Part shown: piece after piece, positions 55,133 through 64,000 of the stretch | Layout: the number at the start of each line of letters is the position of its first letter | How positions within the stretch are numbered: position 1 is the first letter of the stretch | Source: Nostocoides sp. HKS02 | GTDB taxonomy: Bacteria; Actinomycetota; Actinomycetes; Actinomycetales; Dermatophilaceae | DNA length: 64,000 nt | Direction: 5' to 3' | Assembly: GCF_009707485.1 (NCBI RefSeq) | Contig: NZ_CP046121.1 | Span: forward strand, 3,224,001 to 3,288,000 | The notes under the pieces: generated by a model | Told to the model about the DNA's origin: nothing | Database searches by the model: none | The model's input: the letters and a program-made list of their open reading frames with translations, nothing else | Made by a program: the position numbers and the translations under genes

Positions 55133-55138
55133 CAGGAT
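55133..55138 (+). promoter_or_regulatory. Leaderless -10-like box of rsmI
   Basis: CAGGAT 6 nt before the GTG at 55145, deviating from TAnnnT at the first base but at the same spacing as the other leaderless genes here. Confidence 0.35.
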
Positions 55139-55144
55139 GACACC

Positions 55145-56008
55145 GTGACCCCACCTGCCGGCGTGCTCGTCCTCGCGGCCACCCCGATCGGCGACCCTCG
55201 CGACGCCGCGCCGCGGCTCGCCCACGAGCTCGCGACCGCTGACGTGGTCGCGGCCGAGGACACCCGTCGCCTGCGCCGGCTCTGCGCGGACCTCGGCGTG
55301 ACCCCTTCCGGCGCCGTCGTGAGCTACCACGAGCACAACGAGGCCGCGCGCACCCCCGAGCTGGTCGAGCGCCTGACGGCCGGCGATCGCGTCCTCGTCG
55401 TCACCGATGCCGGTATGCCGTCGGTGTCCGACCCGGGGTACCGCCTCGTCGACGCGGCGGTCGCGGCGGGCGTCCGGGTGACCTGCGTGCCCGGCCCGAG
55501 CGCTGTACTCATGGCGCTCGCCGTGTCGGGGCTGCCCGTCGACCGCTTCTGTTTCGAGGGCTTCCTGCCGCGCAAGCCGGGAGAGCGCGCCCGCGTGCTG
55601 GCCGGCCTCGCGGACGAGCGGCGCACGATGGTGTTCTTCGAGGCACCTCACCGCATCGACCTGAGCCTGGCCGCGATGGCCGAGGCGTTCGGCGCTGACC
55701 GCCCCGCCGCTGTATGCCGCGAGCTCACCAAGACCTACGAGGAGGTGCGGCGCGGCGGGGTGGCCGAGCTGGCGGCATGGGCCGCCGAGGGGGTGCGCGG
55801 TGAGATCACCGTGGTCGTCGGGGGAGCCCGTGCCCAGGTGGTCAGCCTCGAGGATGCCGTGCCGCTGGTCCGGGAACGCGTCGCCGCCGGGGAGCGGCTC
55901 AAGGACGTGTGCGCCGACCTGGCGGCCAGCACCGGGTTGTCGAAGACGGCGCTCTACAACGCGGCACTTCCGCCGCGGCTCACCGCAGCCAGGACACGTG
56001 ACCCTTGA
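55145..56008 (+). CDS. rsmI: 16S rRNA (cytidine1402-2'-O)-methyltransferase
   Basis: 287 aa. Tetrapyrrole methylase fold: LVLAATPIGDPRDAAPR, VVAAEDTRRLRRL, SYHEHNEAARTPEL, VVTDAGMPSVSDPGYRLV, CVPGPSAVLMALAVSGLP, FEGFLPRKPGERARVL, FFEAPHRI and ELTKTYEEVRRG. Typical C-terminal helical domain follows. Methylates C1402 in the decoding centre. Its 3' end overlaps the convergent CPBP gene by 29 bp. Confidence 0.95.
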   Translation: MTPPAGVLVLAATPIGDPRDAAPRLAHELATADVVAAEDTRRLRRLCADLGVTPSGAVVSYHEHNEAARTPELVERLTAGDRVLVVTDAGMPSVSDPGYRLVDAAVAAGVRVTCVPGPSAVLMALAVSGLPVDRFCFEGFLPRKPGERARVLAGLADERRTMVFFEAPHRIDLSLAAMAEAFGADRPAAVCRELTKTYEEVRRGGVAELAAWAAEGVRGEITVVVGGARAQVVSLEDAVPLVRERVAAGERLKDVCADLAASTGLSKTALYNAALPPRLTAARTRDP

Positions 56009-56756
56009 GCAGGGCGTAGCCGACGAAGGCGACCACGTCGAGCACCGTGTGCGCGACGACCAGCGGCCCGACCCGCCGGGTCCGGGTGTAGACCCAGCCG
56101 AACAGCAAGCCCATCACGAGGTTGCCGACGAAGCCGCCGAAGCCCTGGTACAGGTGGTATGAGCCGCGGATCATGGCCGAGACGACCACGACGGCAAGGA
56201 CAGACCAACCGGCTCGACGCCAGCGGGTGAACAGGTAGCCGACCATGACGACCTCCTCGAGCACCGCGTTCTGCGCGGCGGAGAGGACGAGCACCGGCAC
56301 CGTCCACCAGGTGTCTGAGAGGTTCGCCGCCGCGACGGTGGTGTTGAGGCCCAGGCCGCGCGCGGCGGCATACAGCCCCAGGCCGGGCAGGCCCACCGCG
56401 GCGGCGAGGGCGAGGCCCCGCCACAGGTCCCTGCCGGGCGCGCGCAGGTCGAAGCCGATGGCGTACCGGGCGTCTGCGCGGTCGCGGGTGAGCAGGTGCA
56501 GGGCGAGCGCGACGGGCACCAACGCGATGAGCATGCCCACGAGCTGGTAGGTGAGGTCCAGCCATGGCCGGTCCGGCGTCACGGAGCTGTTCATCGCCGT
56601 CGTCTGGCGGTTGAGGGCAACGTGCTGGGTGAGCTTGTTGACCAGCGAGAGCAGCGACCACACCGCCGAGGCGCCCAGGCTCACGCCGAGGACGAGTGCC
56701 GTCTCGGTGAGCAGCTGTCGGCGCGTCGGCGGGGCGGGGATGACGGCGGCGCTCAC
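55980..56756 (-). CDS. CPBP-family intramembrane glutamic endopeptidase-like protein
   Basis: 258 aa from the GTG at 56756, overlapping the DUF4126 stop. About seven TM spans. The Abi/CAAX signature is present: VLEEVVMVGYLFTRWR (EExxxR-like), MIRGSYHLYQG (His) and VAHTVLDVVAFVGYALL (HxxxD). Members act as prenyl proteases or bacteriocin-immunity-like membrane proteins; function here not known. Confidence 0.87.
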   Translation of the reverse strand: MSAAVIPAPPTRRQLLTETALVLGVSLGASAVWSLLSLVNKLTQHVALNRQTTAMNSSVTPDRPWLDLTYQLVGMLIALVPVALALHLLTRDRADARYAIGFDLRAPGRDLWRGLALAAAVGLPGLGLYAAARGLGLNTTVAAANLSDTWWTVPVLVLSAAQNAVLEEVVMVGYLFTRWRRAGWSVLAVVVVSAMIRGSYHLYQGFGGFVGNLVMGLLFGWVYTRTRRVGPLVVAHTVLDVVAFVGYALLKGHVSWLR

Positions 56757-57352
56757 GCGACCGCCGTGCGTCGGTCGCGCCGGCGGCGCCACCGTCGGAC
56801 GGTCAGCCACAGCCACCCGAGCACCCACGCCAGGGCGACGAGCAGCACGATGACCAGGACCGGCACGAACACGGCCACGAGGCTCAGCCCGATGGACGCG
56901 CCGTCCTCGACGGTCGACGCGACGGGAGCCCCGAACCCGAGTGTGCCGGCGTTGATGGCTGGCCGGGCGAGGGTCTTGCCGCCGTGGACCAGGCCCGAGG
57001 TCACGATGCCCAGGACCACCCCCACCCAGGGGTTCTGCGTCATCCAGGTGGAGTGGTCGAGGTTTCCGGCAGCCGACGTCGCAGCAAAGATCAGCCCGCC
57101 CATGCTGGGGCGGATGAAGGTCTGCACCGCGTCATTGACCGTGTCGACCGCCGGGATCTTGTCGAGCACGACCTCGGCGAGCAGCAGCACCGCCCCGATC
57201 CCGATGGCCCACCACGACTCGATCCACGCATACCCCTGGGGCAGGGTCAGGTAGTCGGTGAACCGGGCGATGAGGGCGACGACCAGGAACGGGATGTAGG
57301 CGTTCAGGCCCGCAGCCGCAGACAGCCCCATGCCGGTCAGAGCGGCGAACAT
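56753..57352 (-). CDS. DUF4126 membrane protein
   Basis: 199 aa from ATG 57352. Starts MFAALTGMGLSAAAGLNAYIPFLVVALIARF, the invariant DUF4126 N-terminus, followed by WWAIGIGAVLLLAEVVLDKIPAVDTVNDAVQTFIRP and GKTLARPAINAGTLGFGAPVASTVED. About five TM spans with a basic tail. Function unknown. Start chosen at the family's usual MxxxxG; an upstream GTG/ATG would add only 8 residues. Co-translated with the CPBP gene (4-bp overlap). Confidence 0.85.
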   Translation of the reverse strand: MFAALTGMGLSAAAGLNAYIPFLVVALIARFTDYLTLPQGYAWIESWWAIGIGAVLLLAEVVLDKIPAVDTVNDAVQTFIRPSMGGLIFAATSAAGNLDHSTWMTQNPWVGVVLGIVTSGLVHGGKTLARPAINAGTLGFGAPVASTVEDGASIGLSLVAVFVPVLVIVLLVALAWVLGWLWLTVRRWRRRRDRRTAVA

Positions 57353-57510
57353 CGGCCACCTCCAGGGGCACGGCATACCTGTCGGGACATGTCTACAAGA
57401 CGAAGGGCCGAGGCGCGCGGTTCCGTGGCCGAGCCGTCGTCCGTCGTACGCCGAACCGGAGCCAGCTGGCCACGCTTGCGTGCGGCCGAAAGTGGATTGC
57501 CCGCCACCCT

Positions 57511-57516
57511 TAGGAT
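57511..57516 (+). promoter_or_regulatory. Leaderless -10 box of metG
   Basis: TAGGAT 6 nt before the GTG at 57523, no Shine-Dalgarno; serves metG-tatD. Confidence 0.5.
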
Positions 57517-57522
57517 CCCCTT

Positions 57523-59349
57523 GTGACCAAAGTCCTCTCCGCCGTCGCCTGGCCGTATGCCAACGGCCCGCGGCATCTCGGCCACGTGGCCGGGTTCGCC
57601 GTGCCCTCCGACGTGTTCAGCCGGTACATGCGGATGGCGGGTCACGACGTGCTGATGGTCAGTGGCTCGGACGAGCACGGCACCCCCATCCTCGTGCTGG
57701 CCGACAAGGAGGGGGTCACGGCCCGAGAGCTGGTCGACAAGAACCACGCGATCATCGCCGGTGAGCTCGCCGACCTCGGCTGCTCCTACGACCTCTACAC
57801 GCGCACGACCACGGCCAACCACTACGCCGTCGCGCAGGAGCTGTTCACCCAGGTCTGGAAGAACGGCTACATGGTCGAGCGCACCACCAAGGGCGCCATC
57901 TCCCCGTCGACCGGACGCACCCTGCCCGACCGCTACATCGAGGGCACCTGCCCGATCTGCGGCTACCCCGAGGCGCGCGGCGACCAGTGCGACAACTGTG
58001 GCAACCAGCTCGAGCCCGAGGACCTCAAGAACCCCCGCTCGAAGATCAACGGCGAGACCCCCGAGTTCATCGAGACCCAGCACTTCTTCCTCGACCTGCC
58101 CGCGCTCGCCGAGGCACTGCGTGAGTGGCTCGAGGGCCGCGAGGCGAGCGGCACCTGGCGACCCAACGTCATCAAGTTCTCCCTGAACATCCTCGACGAC
58201 ATCAAGCCGCGGGCGATGACGCGCGACATCGACTGGGGCATCCCCGTGCCGCTCGACGGCTGGCGCGACCAGCCGACCAAGCGCCTCTACGTCTGGTTCG
58301 ACGCGGTCGTCGGCTACCTGTCGGCATCGGTCGAGTGGGCCCGCCGCCTCGGCGAGCCCGAGCGCTGGCGCGAGTGGTGGAACGACCCCGAGGCGTTGTC
58401 GTACTACTTCATGGGCAAGGACAACATCACCTTCCACTCCCAGATCTGGCCGGCCGAGCTGCTCGGGTATGCCGGCAAGGGCAGTCGCGGTGGTGAGCCC
58501 GGTGAGTTCGGGGTCCTGAACCTGCCGACCGAGGTCGTGTCGAGCGAGTACCTGACCATGGAGGGCAAGCAGTTCTCGACCTCGCGCGGGTATGTCATCT
58601 ACATCCGCGACGTGCTCGACCGCTACGGCCCCGACGCGATCCGCTACTACATCTGCGCCGCGGGCCCCGAGAACCAGGACGCCAACTTCACGTGGGCCGA
58701 GTTCGTCCAGCGCAACAACTCCGAGCTCGTCGCGGGCTGGGGCAACCTGGTCAACCGCACCGCGTCCATGATCGCGAAGAGCTTCGGCGAGATCCCGCAG
58801 CCGGGCGTCCTCGAGCCGGTCGACGAGGCGATCCGCAGCACGGTGCTGGCCGCTTTCGACACCGTTGGCGGGTTGTTGGCCCGTCAGCGCATCAAGGCGG
58901 CCGTGGCCGAGGCGATGCGCACCGTCGGCGAGGTCAACAAGTACGTCACCGACACCGAGCCGTTCAAGCTCAAGGGTGAGGAGCAACGCGAGCGGCTGGC
59001 GACGGTCCTGCACACACTCGCCCAGTGCGTGAGCGACCTCAACACGATGCTCAGCCCGTTCCTGCCGAGCTCCTCCAACGCCGTGCACGCGACGTTCGGA
59101 GGCGACGGGCAGTTCATGCCGATGCCCAGGCTCGAGACCGTCACGGGCCTCGACGCCGACGATGCCGACCGCAGCTACCCGGTGATCCTGGGCGAGTACT
59201 CCACCACGCCGCGCTGGGAGTCGCGTCCGGTGCGGGTCGGCGCGACTGTGAACAAGCCCACACCGATCTTCCAGAAGCTCGACCCGACCGTCGTCGACGA
59301 CGAGCTGGCACGCCTGCGCGACGACCTCGCTGGTGATGGCGAAGGCTGA
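57523..59349 (+). CDS. metG: Methionyl-tRNA synthetase
   Basis: 608 aa. Class I synthetase with [16 protein letters not shown] (HIGH variant), [10 protein letters not shown], a four-Cys zinc knuckle [33 protein letters not shown], and [10 protein letters not shown] (KMSKS variant of this subfamily). The anticodon-binding helical domain follows; there is no C-terminal EMAP domain. Charges tRNA-Met. GTG start with leaderless promoter. Overlaps tatD by 14-17 bp. Confidence 0.95.
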   Translation: MTKVLSAVAWPYANGPRHLGHVAGFAVPSDVFSRYMRMAGHDVLMVSGSDEHGTPILVLADKEGVTARELVDKNHAIIAGELADLGCSYDLYTRTTTANHYAVAQELFTQVWKNGYMVERTTKGAISPSTGRTLPDRYIEGTCPICGYPEARGDQCDNCGNQLEPEDLKNPRSKINGETPEFIETQHFFLDLPALAEALREWLEGREASGTWRPNVIKFSLNILDDIKPRAMTRDIDWGIPVPLDGWRDQPTKRLYVWFDAVVGYLSASVEWARRLGEPERWREWWNDPEALSYYFMGKDNITFHSQIWPAELLGYAGKGSRGGEPGEFGVLNLPTEVVSSEYLTMEGKQFSTSRGYVIYIRDVLDRYGPDAIRYYICAAGPENQDANFTWAEFVQRNNSELVAGWGNLVNRTASMIAKSFGEIPQPGVLEPVDEAIRSTVLAAFDTVGGLLARQRIKAAVAEAMRTVGEVNKYVTDTEPFKLKGEEQRERLATVLHTLAQCVSDLNTMLSPFLPSSSNAVHATFGGDGQFMPMPRLETVTGLDADDADRSYPVILGEYSTTPRWESRPVRVGATVNKPTPIFQKLDPTVVDDELARLRDDLAGDGEG

Positions 59350-60196
59350 CCCGGGCACGGGCGGTCACGGTCGGGTCCCGACCGCCCCCGACCCGCTCCC
59401 CATCGCGGTGGTCGACAACCACACTCACCTCGACATCGCCCGGGACGGCGAACCCGCCGTCGACGTGGCTGCCGCCGTAGCGCAGGCCAAGGCGGTCGGC
59501 GTCGACCGGCTGGTCCAGATCGGGTGCGACCTGCCTGGGGCACGGTTCACCGTCGACATGGTCGAGCGTCATCCGGCGATGCTCGGCGGGGTGGCTCTGC
59601 ACCCGAACGAAGCGCCCCGGCTGGCCGAGACGGGCCAGCTCGACGCGGCATACGCGGAGATCGAGGAACTGGCCGCGCACCCGAGGGTGCGAGTCATCGG
59701 TGAGACCGGGCTCGACTACTACCGCACCGGCCCCGATGGTGTTGGGGTGCAACAGGATTCGTTCCGGTGGCACATCGACCTGGCCAAGCGCACCGGCAAG
59801 GCGCTGCAGATCCACGACCGCGACGCGCACGAGGACGTGCTGCGCATCCTCGAGGAGGAAGGCGCCCCGGAGAAGACGGTCCTGCACTGCTTCTCCGGCG
59901 ACGTGGGTATGGCCCGCACGTGCGTCGACCGGGGCTACTACCTGTCGTTCGCCGGGACCGTGACCTTCAAGAACGCCCGGGGCCTGCGCGATGCGCTCTC
60001 GGTGACCCCGCTGGAGCGTGTCCTGGTCGAGACCGACGCGCCGTACCTCACCCCGGCGCCGTGGCGCGGAGCGACCAACGCGCCCTACCTCGTGCCGCTC
60101 ACCGTGCGCTCCATGGCGGGCGTGCTGGGGGTCGCCGTGCCGACCCTCTGCCAAGCCATCAGTGCCAACTCCGAGGCCGTCTACGGCCCCTGGTGA
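59333..60196 (+). CDS. TatD-family metal-dependent DNase
   Basis: About 287 aa (GTG 59333 or ATG 59336). [14 protein letters not shown] (HxH metal site), [25 protein letters not shown] (Glu), [16 protein letters not shown] (His), [13 protein letters not shown] (His) and [16 protein letters not shown] (Asp) give the full set of TatD metal ligands. Family members are 3'-5' exonucleases or D-aminoacyl-tRNA related hydrolases. Translationally overlapped with metG as in many actinobacteria. Confidence 0.93.
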   Translation: MMAKADPGTGGHGRVPTAPDPLPIAVVDNHTHLDIARDGEPAVDVAAAVAQAKAVGVDRLVQIGCDLPGARFTVDMVERHPAMLGGVALHPNEAPRLAETGQLDAAYAEIEELAAHPRVRVIGETGLDYYRTGPDGVGVQQDSFRWHIDLAKRTGKALQIHDRDAHEDVLRILEEEGAPEKTVLHCFSGDVGMARTCVDRGYYLSFAGTVTFKNARGLRDALSVTPLERVLVETDAPYLTPAPWRGATNAPYLVPLTVRSMAGVLGVAVPTLCQAISANSEAVYGPW

Positions 60197-60280
60197 CGCG
60201 TCCGAGTTGCCCGGATACGCCCTCGGTAATGCCACCGGTGTCATCTTGGGGGAAACTTGGAACGACCGTTACCGAAATTT

Positions 60281-61602
<1,322 letters not shown>

Positions 61603-61639
61603 CCTCAGCGCCGACCTCGGCACTGCCTGACGCACCCCT

Positions 61640-61674
61640 ACAGTGCCCCGGACCCGTGTGGTCCGGGGCACTGT
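61640..61674 (+). terminator. Terminator after the rpf gene
   Basis: Perfect 15-bp arms (61640-61654, 61660-61674), 5-nt loop, 38 bp after the rpf stop and just before the ksgA promoter box. Confidence 0.85.
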
Positions 61675-61684
61675 CGCCTTCCCC

Positions 61685-61690
61685 TAGAGT
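61685..61690 (+). promoter_or_regulatory. Leaderless -10 box of ksgA
   Basis: TAGAGT 7 nt before the ATG at 61698, directly after the rpf terminator, so ksgA has its own transcript. Confidence 0.55.
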
Positions 61691-61697
61691 CGGCGGC

Positions 61698-62567
61698 ATG
61701 GTCGAGCAGGTGGCGAGTGGGTACCTCGGGGCCGCGCAGATCCGCGAGATCGCCGCGGGGCTCGGGATGCGGCCGACCAAGCAGTGGGGCCAGAACTTCG
61801 TCGTCGACGCCAACACCGTCAAGCGCATCGTCCGGCTCGCCGCGGTGACGCCCGAGGACTCGGTCGTCGAGGTCGGGCCGGGGTTGGGTTCGCTCACGCT
61901 CGCGCTCCTGCCCGCCGCGGGACACGTCACCGCCGTCGAGGTGGACCCGACCCTCGCGCAGGCGCTGCCGGGCACCGTGGGTCGCCTGGCCCCGGCATAC
62001 GCCGAGCGGCTCACGGTGGTGCACGCGGACGCGATGCACCTGCGCGAGCTCCCCGACCCCCAGCCGACGGCGCTCGTCGCCAACCTGCCGTACAACGTCT
62101 CGGTGCCCGTCGTGCTCTCGTTCCTCGAGGCGTTCCCCACGCTGGAGCGCGTCCTCGTCATGGTGCAGCTCGAGGTCGCGGAGCGGCTGGCGGCGAGCCC
62201 GGGGTCCAAGACCTACGGCGTGCCGAGCGTCAAGACGGCGTGGTATGCCGCGGTGCGGCTGGCTGGCACGGTGCCCCGGAGCGTCTTCTGGCCGGTGCCG
62301 AACGTCGACTCGGGGCTGGTGTCCATGCAGCGTCGGCCCGCGCCCGACACCGCAGCGAGCCGAGCCGACACGTTCGCGTGCATCGACGCGGCGTTCGCCC
62401 AACGCCGCAAGACCCTGCGGGCCGCGCTCGCGGGGTGGGCCGGATCCGCAGCGCGGGCCGAGGAGTGCCTGCGGACGGCGGGCATCGACCCACGGACCCG
62501 CGGCGAGCAGCTCGGGATCACGCAGTTCGCCGCGATCACCGCCGCGCGGACGGCGCTGACCGCGTGA
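61698..62567 (+). CDS. rsmA: 16S rRNA (adenine1518/1519-N6)-dimethyltransferase
   Basis: 289 aa (KsgA). [46 protein letters not shown] (SAM motif I), [22 protein letters not shown] (NLPYN catalytic motif) and [13 protein letters not shown] near the C-terminus are diagnostic. It dimethylates the 3'-terminal hairpin of 16S rRNA; loss gives kasugamycin resistance. 37 bp before ispE. Confidence 0.95.
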   Translation: MVEQVASGYLGAAQIREIAAGLGMRPTKQWGQNFVVDANTVKRIVRLAAVTPEDSVVEVGPGLGSLTLALLPAAGHVTAVEVDPTLAQALPGTVGRLAPAYAERLTVVHADAMHLRELPDPQPTALVANLPYNVSVPVVLSFLEAFPTLERVLVMVQLEVAERLAASPGSKTYGVPSVKTAWYAAVRLAGTVPRSVFWPVPNVDSGLVSMQRRPAPDTAASRADTFACIDAAFAQRRKTLRAALAGWAGSAARAEECLRTAGIDPRTRGEQLGITQFAAITAARTALTA

Positions 62568-62591
62568 ACCGGCGGCTCGCCATCACCCCGT

Positions 62592-62597
62592 TAGGGT
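62592..62597 (+). promoter_or_regulatory. Leaderless -10 box of ispE
   Basis: TAGGGT 7 nt before the ATG at 62605, identical in sequence and spacing to the galU box. Confidence 0.5.
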
Positions 62598-62604
62598 GGC
62601 GCAC

Positions 62605-63539
62605 ATGACCTCCGCTGCTCCCGTGTCGTCGTCGGTGACGGCCCGGGTGCCTGCCAAGGTCAACCTCGAGCTGCTGGTCGGAGCGCCGCGACCCGACGGC
62701 TACCACCCCCTGTCGACGATCTTCCACGCCGTGCGGTTGTACGACGAGGTCACCGTGACGAACGCCCCCGAGTGGGGAGTCACGGTGTCCGGCTCGCAGG
62801 CGCTGGGCGTGCCCGTCGATGGCACCAACCTGGCCGCGCGCGCGGCGCGACGCCTGGCCGAGCTCGGCGAGGTCGAGGGGCCTGTGCACATCACGATCCG
62901 CAAGGACATCCCCGTCGCCGGCGGCATGGCCGGGGGTCGGCCGATGCCGCCGCGACCCTCGTCGCCTGTGACGCCCTCTGGGGCCTCGGGCTGCCTCGCG
63001 CCCGGCTCGACGAGGTGGCGGCCGAGCTCGGCAGCGATGTCCCCTTCCTCCTCGCCGGCGGCACCTCAATGGGGTCCGGGCGCGGTGAGGTCCTGGCACC
63101 GGTGCTGGCGCGGGGCACGTACCACTGGGTGTTCGCCGTGAGCGAGAACGGCCTGTCCACCCCCGAGGTGTATGCCGAGTGCGACCGGCTGCGCGTGGGC
63201 CGGACCATCCCCGAGCCGTCGCCCAGCCAGGAGATGATGACCGCGCTCCGCTCCGGTGATGCCCGGGCCCTCGGCGCCGCGCTCAACAACGACCTGCAGG
63301 CGGCTGCCATCTCGCTCATGCCCGCCCTCGGCGACGTGATCGACGCGGGGCTTGAGTTCGGCGCACTCGGCGGCGTGGTCTCGGGGTCAGGACCGACGGT
63401 GGCCTTTCTCGCGGAGGACCACGAGGCCGCCCTGGACCTCGCTGTCTCGCTCACGGCCTCGGGCACGGTCCAGGACGTCCGCCGGGCGACCGGGCCGGCG
63501 CACGGCGCGCATGTCCTCACCGCCTCCCGGCCGGCGTGA
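62605..63539 (+). CDS. ispE: 4-diphosphocytidyl-2-C-methyl-D-erythritol kinase, frameshifted in this sequence
   Basis: First frame: VTARVPAKVNLELLVGAPRPDGYHPLSTIFHAV (GHMP motif 1) to IPVAGGMAGG. Second frame: SADAAATLVACDALWGL, VPFLLAGGTSMGSGRGE, LGGVVSGSGPTVAFLAED (motif 3). The break is at the G run 62932-62936: six Gs instead of five restore GGMAGGSADAA, the ATP loop. IspE is required for isoprenoid synthesis by the MEP route, so the gene is expected to be intact in the cell and the missing G is probably a sequence error. About 310 aa when repaired. Confidence 0.9.
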
Positions 63540-63546
63540 CGGCTTG

Positions 63547-64000
63547 ATGGCGGCCAACCTGATCTCGGTCGAACGCGCCTCGCTGGCCCTCGGCACGGCC
63601 CGGGTCCTGGACGAGGTCTCCCTGGGGGTCCTCGGTGGCGACCGGGTCGGCATCGTGGGCCGCAACGGCGGCGGCAAGACGACGCTGCTGCACGTCCTGG
63701 CCGGGCTGCGCGAGGTCGACTCCGGCCGGGTGACCCGGACGGGCAGCGCGTCCGTCGGTGTGCTGGCCCAGGAGGACGCCCTCGATCCCGACCACACGGT
63801 CCGCGAGGCGGTGCTCGGCGACCTGGCCGAACACGTCTGGGCGGGGGACCCGCGCATCCGCGACGTGCTCACCGGCCTGCTCGGGGGAATCGCCGCAGAG
63901 GCCATGGGTGGGCTGGACGCGACCGTCGGCCCACTCTCCGGCGGCGAGCGACGACGGCTGGCCCTCGCGCGCCTGCTCGTCCAGGACCCCACCGTGCTCC
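63547..64000 (+). CDS. ABC-F family ATPase, 3' truncated by window end
   Basis: ATG at 63547; 151 codons visible. ISVERASLALGTARVLDEVSLGVLGGDRVGIVGRNGGGKTTLL (Walker A), LAQEDALDPDHTVREAVLGDL (Q-loop), and VGPLSGGERRRLALARLLVQDPTVL (signature towards Walker B) identify the first ABC domain. The start of an ABC-F protein (EttA/Uup-like translation factor) directly after ispE is common in actinobacteria. Starts 7 bp after the ispE stop. Confidence 0.85.
   Translation, partial: MAANLISVERASLALGTARVLDEVSLGVLGGDRVGIVGRNGGGKTTLLHVLAGLREVDSGRVTRTGSASVGVLAQEDALDPDHTVREAVLGDLAEHVWAGDPRIRDVLTGLLGGIAAEAMGGLDATVGPLSGGERRRLALARLLVQDPTVL

Noticed and set aside
53514..55145. Close divergent Pmt/rsmI arrangement as novel
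   Set aside because: This pairing is common and conserved in actinobacteria.

Overview
The window is GC-rich chromosomal DNA (about 70% GC by eye) from an actinobacterium. Gene order, GTG starts, TAnnnT boxes 6-7 nt before start codons (leaderless promoters), ATGA/GTGA gene overlaps, an RpfB-like resuscitation factor, a Pmt mannosyltransferase and the galU-moeA-rimJ-membrane-protein block all fit. An Intrasporangiaceae-like member of the Micrococcales is my best guess, inferred from general gene content only.

Layout. 1-16.6 kb is a conserved core: the 3' part of a large SF1 helicase/nuclease, mscL, a SAF-domain protein, MTA phosphorylase, an FmdB zinc ribbon protein, a K+/H+ antiporter and a penicillin acylase. 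Then come 5-formyl-THF cyclo-ligase divergent from galU, a galU-moeA-moaC-mog-rimJ-like operon ending in a membrane protein (the Glp/GlpR locus of actinobacterial cell division), and an ECF sigma/anti-sigma pair. 16.7-20.8 kb is a 4-kb integrative element inserted in the 3' end of tRNA-Ala(CGC), bounded by 45-bp direct repeats. It carries int, xis, three unknown genes and a TmrB-like ATPase. 20.9-32.6 kb is a sugar-acid locus: a secreted beta-helix protein and a redoxin lipoprotein, then SMP-30 lactonase, KDG-type kinase, KDPG-type aldolase, a ROK regulator, a DgoD-type dehydratase, a Udh-like dehydrogenase and a sugar ABC importer. One operator-like repeat, TGTC(A/C)A-N5-TTGAC(A/G), occurs at three of its promoters.

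32.6-42 kb holds a pepsin-like lipoprotein, an ABC exporter, a GH25-like protein, PpsR with PEP synthase, ArfB and an SRPBCC protein. 42-48 kb is an isomaltodextrin/dextran locus: ROK regulator, ABC importer, and cytoplasmic GH15 and GH66 enzymes. 48-64 kb has a DMFase-like lipoprotein, an SDR, a sensor-ATPase/PP2C signalling pair, Pmt/rsmI, CPBP and DUF4126 membrane proteins, metG-tatD-rpf-ksgA-ispE and the start of an ABC-F gene.

Two sequence-level signals stand out. First, the octamer GTATGCCG/CGGCATAC occurs about 45 times, where roughly two are expected, and it forces rare ATA codons. Second, eight genes carry single-base frameshifts. Three lie at the identical decamer GGCTTGTTCG with the same frame geometry and two at the identical GCTCCCCCTCG. 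Because essential ispE is among the eight, context-specific sequencing error is the simplest reading; programmed +1 frameshifting at CTT-GTT is the exciting alternative for the decamer.
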